From positions 4,340,001 through 4,404,000 of the forward strand of contig NZ_CP132204.1 in the NCBI RefSeq assembly GCF_030718995.1: DNA of 64,000 bases, given 5' to 3'. The DNA comes from Arthrobacter oryzae (GTDB taxonomy: Bacteria; Actinomycetota; Actinomycetes; Actinomycetales; Micrococcaceae). Under the pieces are notes generated by a model that ran no database searches, was not told where the DNA came from, and saw only the letters and a program-made list of their open reading frames with translations. Of this stretch, positions 24,785 through 33,844 are shown in pieces (within the stretch, counting starts at the first letter, position 1; the number at the start of each line of letters is the position of its first letter). A program made the translations under genes and the position numbers.

Positions 24785-25105
24785 TGGGGAACTCACTTCT
24801 CTCGACGTTTATTACTAGATTTGCGTGCGGAACCTGGGTCCAAATTGTTTGGCCTGGTTCACGCTGTGCCTCAACGCCGGTGGATTCCCCGGGGGAACCC
24901 ATGAGTTATCCACGGACAATGCGTTTGGAATCCAAACGGACCGTCCTGAGGTTATAACCCAAGTGTTGGCGTAAGCACCGAAGATCTAGAATACGCTAAT
25001 TTTGCCTTCGGCCGCAAATGAGGCTGGCTCCGGTGGCAGTACGTGATAGGCGCCACTCTGCGTAATACAGGCTGGTGCTGCAACGACTTCCGGAACCGTG
25101 CCCCA
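24785..25105 (-). other. Intergenic region upstream of rplU
   Basis: These 321 bp contain no convincing gene. They should hold the rplU promoter and leader, and the end of the thiD-tenA transcript. A GC-rich imperfect palindrome (TTCCCCGGGGGAA, about 24885-24897) and one DnaA-box-like nonamer (TTATCCACG, 24906-24914) are visible. A lone nonamer does not make an origin. Confidence 0.5.
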
Positions 25106-26698
25106 CTATCCTACCGGCTGCGGAACCCTCTGCGGTGCAGCATGCAGCCTCGGCGCGTCGAAAAAGTCCACCTCGTAGCGGCACGATTGGCGGAAGGCTG
25201 TCCGCATGGCCTGCCGTTCCGCCTCAGACGCCGCCCGGGCCGCGGCGTCAGCGATGCGGACCGCCTCCCTGGTGGCCGCGGCGAACTCCTCGTCCGCGTA
25301 GGTACGGAGCCACTCGGCGTAAGGGTGGCTGGCCGGCGAGCCGGCCGCCAGGAACTGTCCATGAAGCGTGGCACCTACCTCGGCGTACAGCCAGAAGCAC
25401 GGAAGCACGGCGGCTACGAGCACTCCGTAGCTGCCGGAAACTGACGAAGCCAGGAGGTGGTCCACGTAGGACTTGGTCACGGGCCCCAGGCCGTCGTCCA
25501 CCTTCCGGGTGCTGAGCCACGTCCGGTGCAGTTCGGACTCGACTTCGAGGCATTGCTGGGCCGCGCGCGCCCAGAAAAGCTGTTCGGCCTCAGTGGGGGC
25601 TATGGCGGCGGCACGGGACAGCACCCTGGAATAGCCGTTCAGGTAAATGGCGTCCTGGGCAAGGTAATACGCAAAGTGCTGCTCGGTGAGGGTGCCGTCG
25701 GCCAGGGCACGGATGAAGTCCAGCCCATAGATGTCGTCCAGGTCCGGCCTGGCGTCCTGCCGGAGCACCGCAGCGAACTGCCCTTCGGCCGGCGCGTCCG
25801 CGCCTTTGGGCGCGAGATGGTGGAAATGGTGGACCGGGCCGTTGCCTGTTCCCACTTCCAGTGCTTCGGCTTCCCGGAGCGCTCCCTGCAGCCACGGCTT
25901 CACTTCCCGCAGCGATGCTTCCCAGTCCCCCAGCCGTGCCTGCGCAGTTGCCATCGCCGAGGACAGCGAACAGCCCGTGCCGTGGCTGTTCCTGGTGGTG
26001 ATCCGCTCGCCGGGGACTACCACAACGTCCTGGCCGAGCAGCCCTTCGGTGTTGACGAGCGCGTCGGGGCAGGAACCGCCGTCGAGATGTCCGCCCTTGA
26101 CCAGGACGGTGGTGCCCGCCTGGGCAGCGAGGCGCTTGCCCTGGGCCAGTGCCGCTTCCCAGTCGCCGGCGAGGGGTTCGTTGAGGAGCATCGCCAGTTC
26201 GGCCAGGTTCGGCGTAACAAGGTCGGCAAGGGGCAGGAGTTCACGCAGTTCCGCCTCGGCCGCCTCCTGCAGGAGCCGGTCCCCGCTGGTGGCGACCATC
26301 ACGGGATCAAGAACGACGACGGCGGGACGGGCCTTCTGCAGCCAGCCGCGGACGGCGGCAATCACCGCAGAGTCACCCAGCATGCCGATCTTGACGGCGT
26401 CAATGCTGATGTCATCGCTGATGGCCTCAAGCTGGGCGGTCAGGAATTCGGCCGGGGGCACGTGGACGGCACGGACGCCGCGGGTGTTTTGCGCCGTCAA
26501 GGCGGTGATGGCAGCCATGCCGTATCCGCCGTTGGCGGCAATGCTCTTGAGGTCCGCCTGGATCCCGGCCCCGCCGGACGGATCGGAGCCGGCGATGGCC
26601 AGCACCCTCGGTGTACGGCGAAGGAGGGCGCCGCCGGACGCTGAGGGGGTTGCCGTGGAGGCAGGCGTGGGCAGGAATGATATTGCCAAAGGAGACAT
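25106..26698 (-). CDS. thiD: Bifunctional HMP/HMP-phosphate kinase - TenA fusion
   Basis: The 530-aa fusion joins ThiD (about residues 30-300) to TenA (about 320-520). ThiD phosphorylates hydroxymethylpyrimidine twice for thiamine synthesis: VLAIAGSDPSGGAGIQADLK, VLDPVMVATSGDRLL and the C-terminal NSHGTGCSLSSAMAT are present. The TenA half, a thiaminase II/aminopyrimidine aminohydrolase for salvage, has the catalytic Cys in VLPCFWLYAEVG and ARAAQQCLEVESELHRTW. The first ATG lies at the very end of a TPP riboswitch. A TTG four codons later (26686) is an alternative start, since AAGGGA is eight bases before it. The gene sits between rne and rplU. Confidence 0.94.
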   Translation of the reverse strand: MSPLAISFLPTPASTATPSASGGALLRRTPRVLAIAGSDPSGGAGIQADLKSIAANGGYGMAAITALTAQNTRGVRAVHVPPAEFLTAQLEAISDDISIDAVKIGMLGDSAVIAAVRGWLQKARPAVVVLDPVMVATSGDRLLQEAAEAELRELLPLADLVTPNLAELAMLLNEPLAGDWEAALAQGKRLAAQAGTTVLVKGGHLDGGSCPDALVNTEGLLGQDVVVVPGERITTRNSHGTGCSLSSAMATAQARLGDWEASLREVKPWLQGALREAEALEVGTGNGPVHHFHHLAPKGADAPAEGQFAAVLRQDARPDLDDIYGLDFIRALADGTLTEQHFAYYLAQDAIYLNGYSRVLSRAAAIAPTEAEQLFWARAAQQCLEVESELHRTWLSTRKVDDGLGPVTKSYVDHLLASSVSGSYGVLVAAVLPCFWLYAEVGATLHGQFLAAGSPASHPYAEWLRTYADEEFAAATREAVRIADAAARAASEAERQAMRTAFRQSCRYEVDFFDAPRLHAAPQRVPQPVG

Positions 26699-26772
26699 CC
26701 CTTCGCCGGTGCTAACCGGACAGGTTCAACGGGTGTGGATCTCAGCCGGCCCTGTGCGCGGCACCCCGTGTC
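26694..26772 (-). promoter_or_regulatory. TPP (THI-box) riboswitch of thiD-tenA
   Basis: The minus strand reads ACACGGGGTGCC, then GGCTGAGATC, then ACCCGTTGAACCTG and CGGTTAGCACCGGCGAAGGG. These are the conserved segments of the thiamine-pyrophosphate aptamer in the right order. The 5' GACA (26769-26772) can pair with TGTC (26694-26697), which overlaps the first ATG. Ligand binding could therefore block the start directly. No terminator hairpin is present, which suggests control of translation. Confidence 0.95.
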
Positions 26773-26890
26773 AGTCCCCTAGCCTACTGTTTCCCCGCAA
26801 CGAACTCGCGGGTGCGGCCCGAAACCGGCGTATTGCTACGCCTGCCTCGGACCGCACCCGCGATGTCAGTTCGTGGAACCTGCCCTGAGA

Positions 26891-29800
26891 TCAGAGCTCG
26901 GAGGCCGGTACACCTACGCCGAGGATGATCGGTTCGTTGGCGGGTGCCTTGGCAGGCGCGTCCTTCTGGGCCGGCTCGGGTGCCTTTGCTTCGTGGGTGT
27001 GACCTGACGCAGCTACCGGAGCAGTCTCGTGGTGTTCCACGGACGTCTCGTTCGCTGCGCCCTGGGCACGGCTGGCGCTCCGGTTGCGGCGGGGACGGCG
27101 CGCCCGGCCCTGCACCGCAGTGTGATCGGTGTAGTCCGCTTCAGCCGCACGCGCTGCCGGCGCCTGGGCGGCCGGCACGTGGGCAGGTGCCTGAACCGCA
27201 GGCTGAGCCGCAACCTGCGGTTCGGCAGGTGCCGCCGGAGTTTCAGCCACTACAGGCTCGCCAAGGTGCGCGAAGGCTTCAGCCAGCCGGTCAAGCGTCA
27301 GGGAAGCTCCCGGGGAAGGCGCTTCTCCGCCATGCTCAACGAACGGCAACGCCACCTTTTCGCCGCCGAAGGTCAGGACCGCCGCGGGACGTCCAGCAGC
27401 AGCCACCTCAGTTTCCGATGCCTTGGACGGGCGTACTGCGGCAGGAGCTGCCTGCGTGGCAGCGGGCTGCGCCGGCGCGGATCCGGGCCTGGCCGGAGTC
27501 CCGGCCTGCCCGGAGGGTGCCTGGCCGGAGGATGCCTGGGCTGCCAGTGCCTGGCCTACTGCCTGTGCCGCGGCTGCTGCGGCCGGGGCCGCATGGCCCG
27601 CTTCGGCGTCGTGCAGGTGGGCTGCGTGCGCGGCCGCGGCGATGTTCGCCAGCGCCACGCGGGTGGCCTCAGCCTTTGCATGGCGTTCGGCTTCTGTGGG
27701 CTCGTGATGCGCCGGAGCGGGCGTCGACGGAGCTGCCTCGGAAACCGGCTGGCCACCCTTGCCGCGGCGACGGCTCTTGCGCTCCGTCCGGGGCTGCTGC
27801 TGCTGCTGGATCTCGGTCCGCTGCACGTGGTGCTCGGCGGCAACAGTGTTGGCGCGGCGGTGCTCCACAGGCTCGTCGTGGGTGACGATGCCGCGGCCGG
27901 CACAGGCCTCGCACTGCTCGCCGAAGACTTCCAGCAGCCCGGTGCCCATGCGCTTTCGGGTCATCTGGACCAGGCCCAGCGAGGTCACTTCGGCAACCTG
28001 GTGCTTGGTCCGGTCGCGGCCGAGGCACTCCACCATGCGGCGCAGCACCAGGTCGCGGTTCGATTCCAGCACCATGTCGATGAAGTCGATCACGATGATG
28101 CCGCCGATGTCGCGGAGGCGCAGCTGGCGCACCACTTCCTCGGCAGCTTCCAGGTTGTTCTTGGTGACGGTTTCCTCGAGGTTGCCGCCGCTGCCGGTGA
28201 ACTTTCCGGTGTTGACGTCCACCACGGTCATGGCTTCGGTGCGGTCGATCACGAGGGAGCCGCCGGAGGGCAGGAAGACCTTGCGGTCCAGTGCCTTGTG
28301 GATCTGCTCATCGATCCGCCAGGCGGCGAAGATGTCCGTATCCTTGGTCCACTTTTCGAGCCGGCCCACCAGGTCCGGAGCCACGTACGTCACGTACGCC
28401 TCGATGGTGTCCCAGGCTTCCTCGCCGGAGACGATCAGCTTGGAGAAGTCCTCGTTGAAGACGTCACGGACCACCTTGATGGTGAGGTCCGGTTCGCCGT
28501 AGAGGAGCTCCGGGGCAAGGATCTTGGTGGACGTGGCCTGGCCTTCGATGCCTTCCCACTGGGCGCGCAGGCGGTTGATGTCGTGCGTCAGCTCTTCCTC
28601 GGACGCGCCCTCGGCTGCGGTACGGACAATCACGCCGGCGTCTTCCGGCAGGCGGTCCTTGAGGATCCGCTTGAGGCGGTTGCGTTCGACGTCGGGCAGC
28701 TTGCGCGAGATGCCGGTCATGGAGCCGCCGGGAACGTACACGAGGTAGCGTCCGGGCAGGGAGATCTGGCTGGTCAGGCGGGCGCCCTTGTGGCCGACGG
28801 GGTCCTTGGTGACCTGGACCAGCACGGAGTCGCCGGACTTCAGTGCGTTCTCGATCCGGCGCTGCTTGCCCTCGAGATTGACGGCGTCCCAGTTGACTTC
28901 ACCGGCGTAAAGGACTGCGTTGCGGCCGCGCCCGATGTCGACGAAGGCAGCTTCCATTGAGGGCAGCACATTCTGGACCTTGCCGAGGTACACGTTGCCG
29001 ATCAGCGAGTCCTGCTGCGTCTTGGAAACGAAGTGCTCCGCCAGGACACCGTCTTCCAGGACACCGATCTGGATTCTGTCGTCGCGCTGGCGGACGATCA
29101 TCTGGCGGTCCACGGATTCACGGCGCGCCAGGAACTCAGCCTCGGTGATGACTGTGCGGCGGCGGCCGGTGTCGCGGGACTCGCGGCGGCGCTGCTTCTT
29201 GGCTTCGAGCCTTGTGGAGCCCTTGACGGAGGTGACGCGGTTGTTGACCGGCGCTTCGCTGATGGCTCGCGGCGCGCGAACGCGGGTCACCGTGTTGGGC
29301 GGGTCGTCATCTCCCCCGCCGGTCAGCTCAAGGTCCTGGTCGCCGCGGCGGCGGCGGCGGCGACGGCGGGAGGTCACGCCGTCGTCCGTGGTCCGGGTGG
29401 ACTCCTCATCGGTGTCCTCGTCATCGGCAGCACCTTCAGCAGGTTCGGCTTCGCCAGCAGCTTCCCGGTCAGTCACGCGGCTGCGTCCGCGGCGTCCGCG
29501 GCTACGACGGCGGCGGGAGCCACCGGCCTCGCCTTCCTCGCCGTCGTCTTCTGTGTCTTCCTCGTCGATATCCTTGGCTACGGCTGGCGTGGCCGCCGGC
29601 CGTAGCACGGTGCTCAGGTCCGGCGCCTGGAAGATCATGGAAGTGACCGAGCCGGGCTCAAGGAAGAGCGCACCGACGGGGCTGGCGGTTTCGGACTTTG
29701 CAGTCTCATCAGGCTCGGTATCTGCCGCCACACCGGGCGCCTGGGCCGTGGATGAATCCTGGACAGGAGCTTCCCGGGGTGCAGATTCCTGGCCCGTCGC

Positions 29801-30304
29801 GGCCACTTCTTCCTCGGCTGTTGAGGCTTCGGCAACGGGCGCTGCGTTCTGCGCGGCAGGCTCGACCGGCGCGGCTTCGGCTGCCTTAGCGGGAGCCTTG
29901 GCACGAGAGGCGCGGCGACGGACCGGCTTTTCAACGGCGGCGGCTTCGGCCGGCGCCGAGGGTCCGGGCTCCCCTGCTTGGCCCGCCTCAGCCAGGGCAT
30001 CACCGTGCGCGGCGGCGTCTTCTGCGAAGACCGGAAGCGGCTCGGCAGGCTCCACCTTCTTGCGTGAGCGGCTGCGCCGGGCCGGGGCCTTCTCCTCCAC
30101 AGCCTCCGGCGCACCGGCTTCGGCCGCCGGGGTCTCGACCGCCGGGGCTCCGTCAGCGTCCGCGGATGCGCCGGCTTCGACTGCCTCCGCCTTCGGAACG
30201 GCCTTGCGCCTTGTCCGGATGGCCCTCCTGGGCGGCTGGGGCGCTGCTGCCTCTTCGCTAGCAGCGGATTCTTCGTTAACGGCTAGGACCTGGTCATTAT
30301 CCAT
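26891..30304 (-). CDS. rne: Ribonuclease E/G family endoribonuclease
   Basis: This is the single-strand-specific endonuclease of rRNA maturation and mRNA decay. The 1137-aa protein starts MDNDQVLAVNEE, with AGGAG 11 bases upstream. About 400 N-terminal residues are Ala/Glu/Arg-rich and disordered. The catalytic core follows: S1 domain (IGNVYLGKVQNVLPSMEAAF), IVIDFIDMVLESNRD with the metal Asp residues, and the zinc link CEACAGRG. A second long disordered tail rich in Pro and Ala ends the protein. The layout (core between two low-complexity arms) is typical of actinobacterial RNase E, which scaffolds a degradosome. A Gln run (QQQQQ) occurs in the tail. Confidence 0.95.
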   Translation of the reverse strand: MDNDQVLAVNEESAASEEAAAPQPPRRAIRTRRKAVPKAEAVEAGASADADGAPAVETPAAEAGAPEAVEEKAPARRSRSRKKVEPAEPLPVFAEDAAAHGDALAEAGQAGEPGPSAPAEAAAVEKPVRRRASRAKAPAKAAEAAPVEPAAQNAAPVAEASTAEEEVAATGQESAPREAPVQDSSTAQAPGVAADTEPDETAKSETASPVGALFLEPGSVTSMIFQAPDLSTVLRPAATPAVAKDIDEEDTEDDGEEGEAGGSRRRRSRGRRGRSRVTDREAAGEAEPAEGAADDEDTDEESTRTTDDGVTSRRRRRRRRGDQDLELTGGGDDDPPNTVTRVRAPRAISEAPVNNRVTSVKGSTRLEAKKQRRRESRDTGRRRTVITEAEFLARRESVDRQMIVRQRDDRIQIGVLEDGVLAEHFVSKTQQDSLIGNVYLGKVQNVLPSMEAAFVDIGRGRNAVLYAGEVNWDAVNLEGKQRRIENALKSGDSVLVQVTKDPVGHKGARLTSQISLPGRYLVYVPGGSMTGISRKLPDVERNRLKRILKDRLPEDAGVIVRTAAEGASEEELTHDINRLRAQWEGIEGQATSTKILAPELLYGEPDLTIKVVRDVFNEDFSKLIVSGEEAWDTIEAYVTYVAPDLVGRLEKWTKDTDIFAAWRIDEQIHKALDRKVFLPSGGSLVIDRTEAMTVVDVNTGKFTGSGGNLEETVTKNNLEAAEEVVRQLRLRDIGGIIVIDFIDMVLESNRDLVLRRMVECLGRDRTKHQVAEVTSLGLVQMTRKRMGTGLLEVFGEQCEACAGRGIVTHDEPVEHRRANTVAAEHHVQRTEIQQQQQPRTERKSRRRGKGGQPVSEAAPSTPAPAHHEPTEAERHAKAEATRVALANIAAAAHAAHLHDAEAGHAAPAAAAAAQAVGQALAAQASSGQAPSGQAGTPARPGSAPAQPAATQAAPAAVRPSKASETEVAAAGRPAAVLTFGGEKVALPFVEHGGEAPSPGASLTLDRLAEAFAHLGEPVVAETPAAPAEPQVAAQPAVQAPAHVPAAQAPAARAAEADYTDHTAVQGRARRPRRNRSASRAQGAANETSVEHHETAPVAASGHTHEAKAPEPAQKDAPAKAPANEPIILGVGVPASEL

Positions 30305-30774
30305 ATGTAGCGACACTCCTGCCCCTGACGCACCGCCACATCCGGCACCCTTGGGGGCACATATTGTCAAAACCCGCAGGCGTTGACAGAAGTCAATTGG
30401 ATACCCTCAGGTTCGCACCGGCAGTGGGGTGCGGCAGCCCTGGAGGGCCGGCAGCGTTGTTCTGAAACCCGTTGTTCCTGAAAGCCACAACCAGGTGCCG
30501 TCCAATGGCATTGCGGGGAGGCCGGGATCTGTCGTGGATCCGGAGCGTGCCCTGCTCATCATTGGCGGTCTTGCAAACAAGCCACCGGACCGGAATTCGA
30601 ATGTGGATCGACTTCCAGCCAGCTTCATTCTCTCATACGGACACTCAAACACGGTGGAAGCGGGGAGATCCGGCGCACAATCAGGGCGCCGCCGGCCGGA
30701 GTCTGTGCCCGCCTTCCAGCCTCCGGCGTTACAATCAGGGCGAGGAGCCCTCGAGAAAAAGGACGCAACATCCC
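30305..30774. other. Divergent intergenic region between rne and the VKOR-like gene
   Basis: These 470 bp separate the divergent rne (minus) and VKOR-like (plus) starts. They must contain both promoters and the leader of rne. I see no strong -35/-10 pair, no convincing gene and no clear hairpin. A minus-strand reading frame at 30407-30877 overlaps the VKOR start and looks non-coding. Long RNase E leaders are known to mediate autoregulation, but nothing here proves it. Confidence 0.45.
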
Positions 30775-31446
30775 ATGCCCAGCATCTCCAATTCCATGCA
30801 GAACAACGTGGCGGACGGCGACCTCCGCGAGCGTGAAGCGGCCAGGGAGAGCCTGCCTCCCATGACCAGGGACACACAGTTCGGCTGGCTGCTGGTCATC
30901 ACCGGCGTTATCGGCTGGCTCGCCTCGGGCGCCCTGGTCCTGGAAAAGCTTGCGGTGCTCAAGGATCCGAACCATGTCACCGCCTGCGACGTCAACCCGT
31001 GGGTTTCCTGCGGTGCCGTGATGCAGACCTGGCAAAGTTCCCTTTTCGGCTTCCCCAACATGTTCATCGGCATCGTGGCGTTCGCCGTCGTGATCACCAC
31101 CGGCATGGCGGTGCTCTCCGGCGCCAAGTTTGCCCGCTGGTACTGGCTTGGCCTGCAGGCCGGTGTGACCCTCGGGTTTGCCTTCGTGGTGTGGCTGTGG
31201 TCGCAGGCGCTGTACTCCATCCACATCCTGTGCCCGTTCTGCATGGTGGTCTGGGCCGCGATGATTCCGCTCTTTGTGTGGGTCACGGTCCGGAACATCA
31301 CGCACGGAGTGATCAAGGTTCCGGCCGGCGCGGCGAAAATCGCCGGCGACTCCGGCTGGATTGTCACCGCCCTGCTCTACGTGGCCGTCATCGCCACGAT
31401 CTTCTTTGCCTTCATCCAGGTCTTCATCGGAACGTCCGGCTACTAG
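30775..31446 (+). CDS. VKOR-family disulfide-generating membrane protein
   Basis: Bacterial VKOR homologues reoxidise DsbA-type partners using quinone and so make envelope disulfides, replacing DsbB in actinobacteria. The 223-aa protein has five predicted membrane helices. The outer-loop Cys pair is CDVNPWVSC (residues 71 and 79) and the active-site pair is CPFC (residues 153 and 156). The ATG at 30775 follows AAAGGAC by 10 bases. It is divergent from rne and convergent with ndk across a long hairpin. Its DsbA partner is not encoded next to it. Confidence 0.92.
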   Translation: MPSISNSMQNNVADGDLREREAARESLPPMTRDTQFGWLLVITGVIGWLASGALVLEKLAVLKDPNHVTACDVNPWVSCGAVMQTWQSSLFGFPNMFIGIVAFAVVITTGMAVLSGAKFARWYWLGLQAGVTLGFAFVVWLWSQALYSIHILCPFCMVVWAAMIPLFVWVTVRNITHGVIKVPAGAAKIAGDSGWIVTALLYVAVIATIFFAFIQVFIGTSGY

Positions 31447-31461
31447 GGCGGCTACTAGGGC

Positions 31462-31535
31462 AAAGAAAAAGCGCGAGCGTACAGTTGAGGCCCCCGTTTC
31501 TTCGGAAACGGGGGCCTCAACTGTACGCTCGCGCT
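31462..31535. terminator. Unusually long perfect hairpin between the VKOR-like gene and ndk (bidirectional terminator)
   Basis: Positions 31470-31500 pair without a mismatch with 31505-31535, giving a 31-bp stem. On the plus strand it is closed by C(TTCG)G, an especially stable tetraloop. On the minus strand it is followed by TTTTTCTTTG, so it should stop ndk transcription. The plus strand has no U-run but may still be blocked. Confidence 0.85.
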
Positions 31536-31576
31536 GGGGGCAGGGTGCTTAAGTGCCCGCTCGCGCTGGGGCCTTG

Positions 31577-31996
31577 TTAGTCCTGGAACCAGATCTTGAT
31601 CTCCCGCTCGGCGGACTCGACGGAATCGGAACCGTGGACCAGGTTCTGCTGTACCTTCAGGCCCCAGTCGCGGCCGAAGTCGCCGCGGATGGTGCCGGGC
31701 GCCGCCGTCGTGGGGTCGGTGGTGCCGGCGAGGGAACGGAAGCCTTCGATCACGCGGTGGCCCTCGAAGATTGCCGCGACGACCGGTCCGCTGAGCATGA
31801 ACTCGACGAGCGGCTCGTAGAACGGCTTGCCCACGTGCTCCTCGTAGTGCTGCTCCAGCAGTTCGCGGCTGGCGTCGACCTTCTTGAGCTCGGTGAGGGT
31901 GTAGCCCTTGGCTTCAACCCGGCCAAGGATGGCGCCGGTCAGGTTGCGGGTCACGCCGTCGGGCTTGATCAGGACGAGGGTGCGCTCAATGCTCAC
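31577..31996 (-). CDS. ndk: Nucleoside diphosphate kinase
   Basis: Ndk moves the gamma phosphate between nucleoside triphosphates and diphosphates through a phospho-His and keeps NTP pools balanced. The 139-aa protein starts at GTG (VSIERTLVLIKPDGV) with TTGGAG six bases upstream; a 53-codon upstream extension is rejected. The active-site His is residue 121 in NLVHGSDS, and KPDGV and GTTDPTTAAPGTIRGDFG are also typical. It follows folC and the DUF4233 gene on the same strand, a linkage common in actinobacteria. Confidence 0.97.
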   Translation of the reverse strand: MSIERTLVLIKPDGVTRNLTGAILGRVEAKGYTLTELKKVDASRELLEQHYEEHVGKPFYEPLVEFMLSGPVVAAIFEGHRVIEGFRSLAGTTDPTTAAPGTIRGDFGRDWGLKVQQNLVHGSDSVESAEREIKIWFQD

Positions 31997-32036
31997 AACT
32001 GCTCCAATGTGTTTGGGGTGGGATTCGGAAACAAGT

Positions 32037-32480
32037 CTAGTTGCTTTGGTCTTCAGGGTGCGCGGCTTCCCATTCGGCCTGTTCCCGTTCGCGCTGCCCG
32101 GCCTCCCGGTCAATCCGGATTCCGGTCCTGATGCCGTACCACCAGGCAACGGCAAAGAGGAACCCCACCACGAACATCATGGGTTCGATGAATCCTGCGA
32201 AGATCAGGACGAGCTGCAGGATCCAGCCGAGGCCGACACCCCACGGCTTGGAAAGTACCGCGCAGGTGAGCACCAGCACCAGGCTCAGCCCGATGCCCAC
32301 CGAGAGGATGAGAGCCGGGGGGAAGTCGTCGCGCCGGAGTCCGAAGACCGCCAGCGTGGCGAAGAACGCGACGAACCCTTCGAGCACCAGGACCGTGGAG
32401 GCGAACATGACTTTGGTGGAGCGCCGCTTCTTGGGCATGCCCGGCCGCCACTCCCGCTGCGCCTTAGTGAGTCGAGCCAT
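32037..32480 (-). CDS. DUF4233 membrane protein
   Basis: The 147-aa protein begins MARLTKAQREWRPGMPKKRR, a basic cytoplasmic N-terminus, and has four hydrophobic segments. The C-terminal tail is charged (REREQAEWEAAHPEDQ). Proteins of this family are regularly encoded immediately after folC in actinobacteria, and the ATG here follows the folC stop by 2 bases. The molecular role is unknown. I chose this start over a 39-codon extension lying inside folC. Downstream is ndk, with a 40-bp gap. Confidence 0.87.
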   Translation of the reverse strand: MARLTKAQREWRPGMPKKRRSTKVMFASTVLVLEGFVAFFATLAVFGLRRDDFPPALILSVGIGLSLVLVLTCAVLSKPWGVGLGWILQLVLIFAGFIEPMMFVVGFLFAVAWWYGIRTGIRIDREAGQREREQAEWEAAHPEDQSN

Positions 32481-32482
32481 GG

Positions 32483-33841
32483 TCAGGCGTCCGCCTTTCC
32501 GAGCAGGATCCGGGCTTCCGCCACGAGCGTGATGGAGCCGGTCACCAGGACGCCGCCTGCGAGGTCTTCGTTGGATTCGGCATGCTCCACAGCCCATTCC
32601 AGGGCGTCGTCGAGCTTCTCAGCCACATGGATGTTGTCCTCGCCGAAGCCGAGGTCCAGCGCAATTTCCGCGAGGTCCTCGGCCGGGACCGCCCGCGGCG
32701 AGTTGGACTGGGTGAAGCAGTATTCAGCGGCGAGATCGCCCAGGGACTCCTTGAGCTGGCGGAGGATCTCCTCGGCGTCCTTCTCCTTCAGGACACCCAC
32801 CACCACCACCAGCTTGGTGAAGCTGAAAGCCTCGTGGATCGCCTCGGCGGAGACGCGGATGCCTTCGGGGTTGTGGGCGGCATCCACGATGATCGTCGGG
32901 GCCGTCCGGAGCACCTCCAGCCGGCCGGGGGACGTCACCGTGGCAAACGCCTCCTGGAGGACGTCGGCGTCGAGCGCCTTCTCCCCGCCGAAGAAGGCCT
33001 CCAGCGCAGCGACGGCGACGGCGGCATTCTCCGCCTGGTGCGCTCCGTGCAGCGGCACCAGCAGTTCTTCATACCGGCCGGCCAGGCCCTGGATGGTTAC
33101 CACTTGGCCGCCAACGGCGACGGTCCGGGATTCCACGCCGAATTCCACGCCTTCGAAGCGGTACGGCGCCTGGACTTCGCGGGCCTTTTCAAGCAACACC
33201 TGGGCTGCGCCGACCGGCTGTGCGGCACTGACCAGGAAGCCGCCCGGTTTGATGATGCCGGCCTTTTCGTAGGCGATGTCCTCCGTGGTGTCGCCGAGGA
33301 GGTCGGTGTGGTCCAGCGAAATGGGAGTCACTACCGCAACCTGGCCGTCACCGACGTTGGTCGCATCGGTGATGCCGCCCAGGCCCACCTCCATGACGGC
33401 CACGTTGACCGGCTGGTCGGCGAAGACGGCGAAGGCAAGGATGGTGAGGCATTCGAAGTAGGTCAGCCGGGGCTGGCCCTCGGCTTCAAGCTCACTGTCC
33501 ACGATCTGCAGGTAGGGCCGGATCTCATCCCAGATCCGGACGAAGGTCTCATCCGGCACGGGGGCGCCGTCGATGCTGATCCGTTCGGTCACCTTGGACA
33601 GGTGCGGGCTGGTGTAGCGGCCGGTGCTGAGGCCGTGGGCGCGGAGCCCGGCTTCGATCATCCGGGCCGTGGACGTCTTGCCGTTGGTTCCGGTCACGTG
33701 GATGATCGGGAACGCCTTGTTGGGCTCCCCCAGCACATCCATAGCACGGAACAGCGGTGCGAGGCGCGGCTCCATCTTGTTCTCCGGCGCCCGGCCCAGC
33801 AGTTCGGCGTAGACGCTCTCCACGGAAAATTCGTCGGTCAT
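32483..33841 (-). CDS. folC: Folylpolyglutamate / dihydrofolate synthase
   Basis: FolC adds glutamate residues to folates, and in many bacteria also makes dihydrofolate from dihydropteroate, in the cytoplasm. The 452-aa protein has the Mur-ligase P-loop HVTGTNGKTSTARMIEAGL, VVTPISLDHTDLLGDT, and the C-terminal VDAAHNPEG. The length is usual for the family. It lies 3 bp downstream of ileS on the same strand and 2 bp before the DUF4233 gene. In many relatives valS rather than ileS precedes folC. Confidence 0.96.
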   Translation of the reverse strand: MTDEFSVESVYAELLGRAPENKMEPRLAPLFRAMDVLGEPNKAFPIIHVTGTNGKTSTARMIEAGLRAHGLSTGRYTSPHLSKVTERISIDGAPVPDETFVRIWDEIRPYLQIVDSELEAEGQPRLTYFECLTILAFAVFADQPVNVAVMEVGLGGITDATNVGDGQVAVVTPISLDHTDLLGDTTEDIAYEKAGIIKPGGFLVSAAQPVGAAQVLLEKAREVQAPYRFEGVEFGVESRTVAVGGQVVTIQGLAGRYEELLVPLHGAHQAENAAVAVAALEAFFGGEKALDADVLQEAFATVTSPGRLEVLRTAPTIIVDAAHNPEGIRVSAEAIHEAFSFTKLVVVVGVLKEKDAEEILRQLKESLGDLAAEYCFTQSNSPRAVPAEDLAEIALDLGFGEDNIHVAEKLDDALEWAVEHAESNEDLAGGVLVTGSITLVAEARILLGKADA

Positions 33842-33844
33842 GTC

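Noticed and set aside
24906..24914. DnaA-box-like nonamer TTATCCACG
   Set aside because: A single site with one mismatch to consensus, with no AT-rich element, dnaA or dnaN nearby; not an origin.
27029..30386. Long plus-strand open frames opposite rne
   Set aside because: They mirror the low-complexity arms of rne and carry no recognisable protein features.
30407..30877. A 156-codon minus-strand frame upstream of the VKOR-like gene
   Set aside because: It overlaps the VKOR start, has Pro/Ser/Arg-rich content and no ribosome site.
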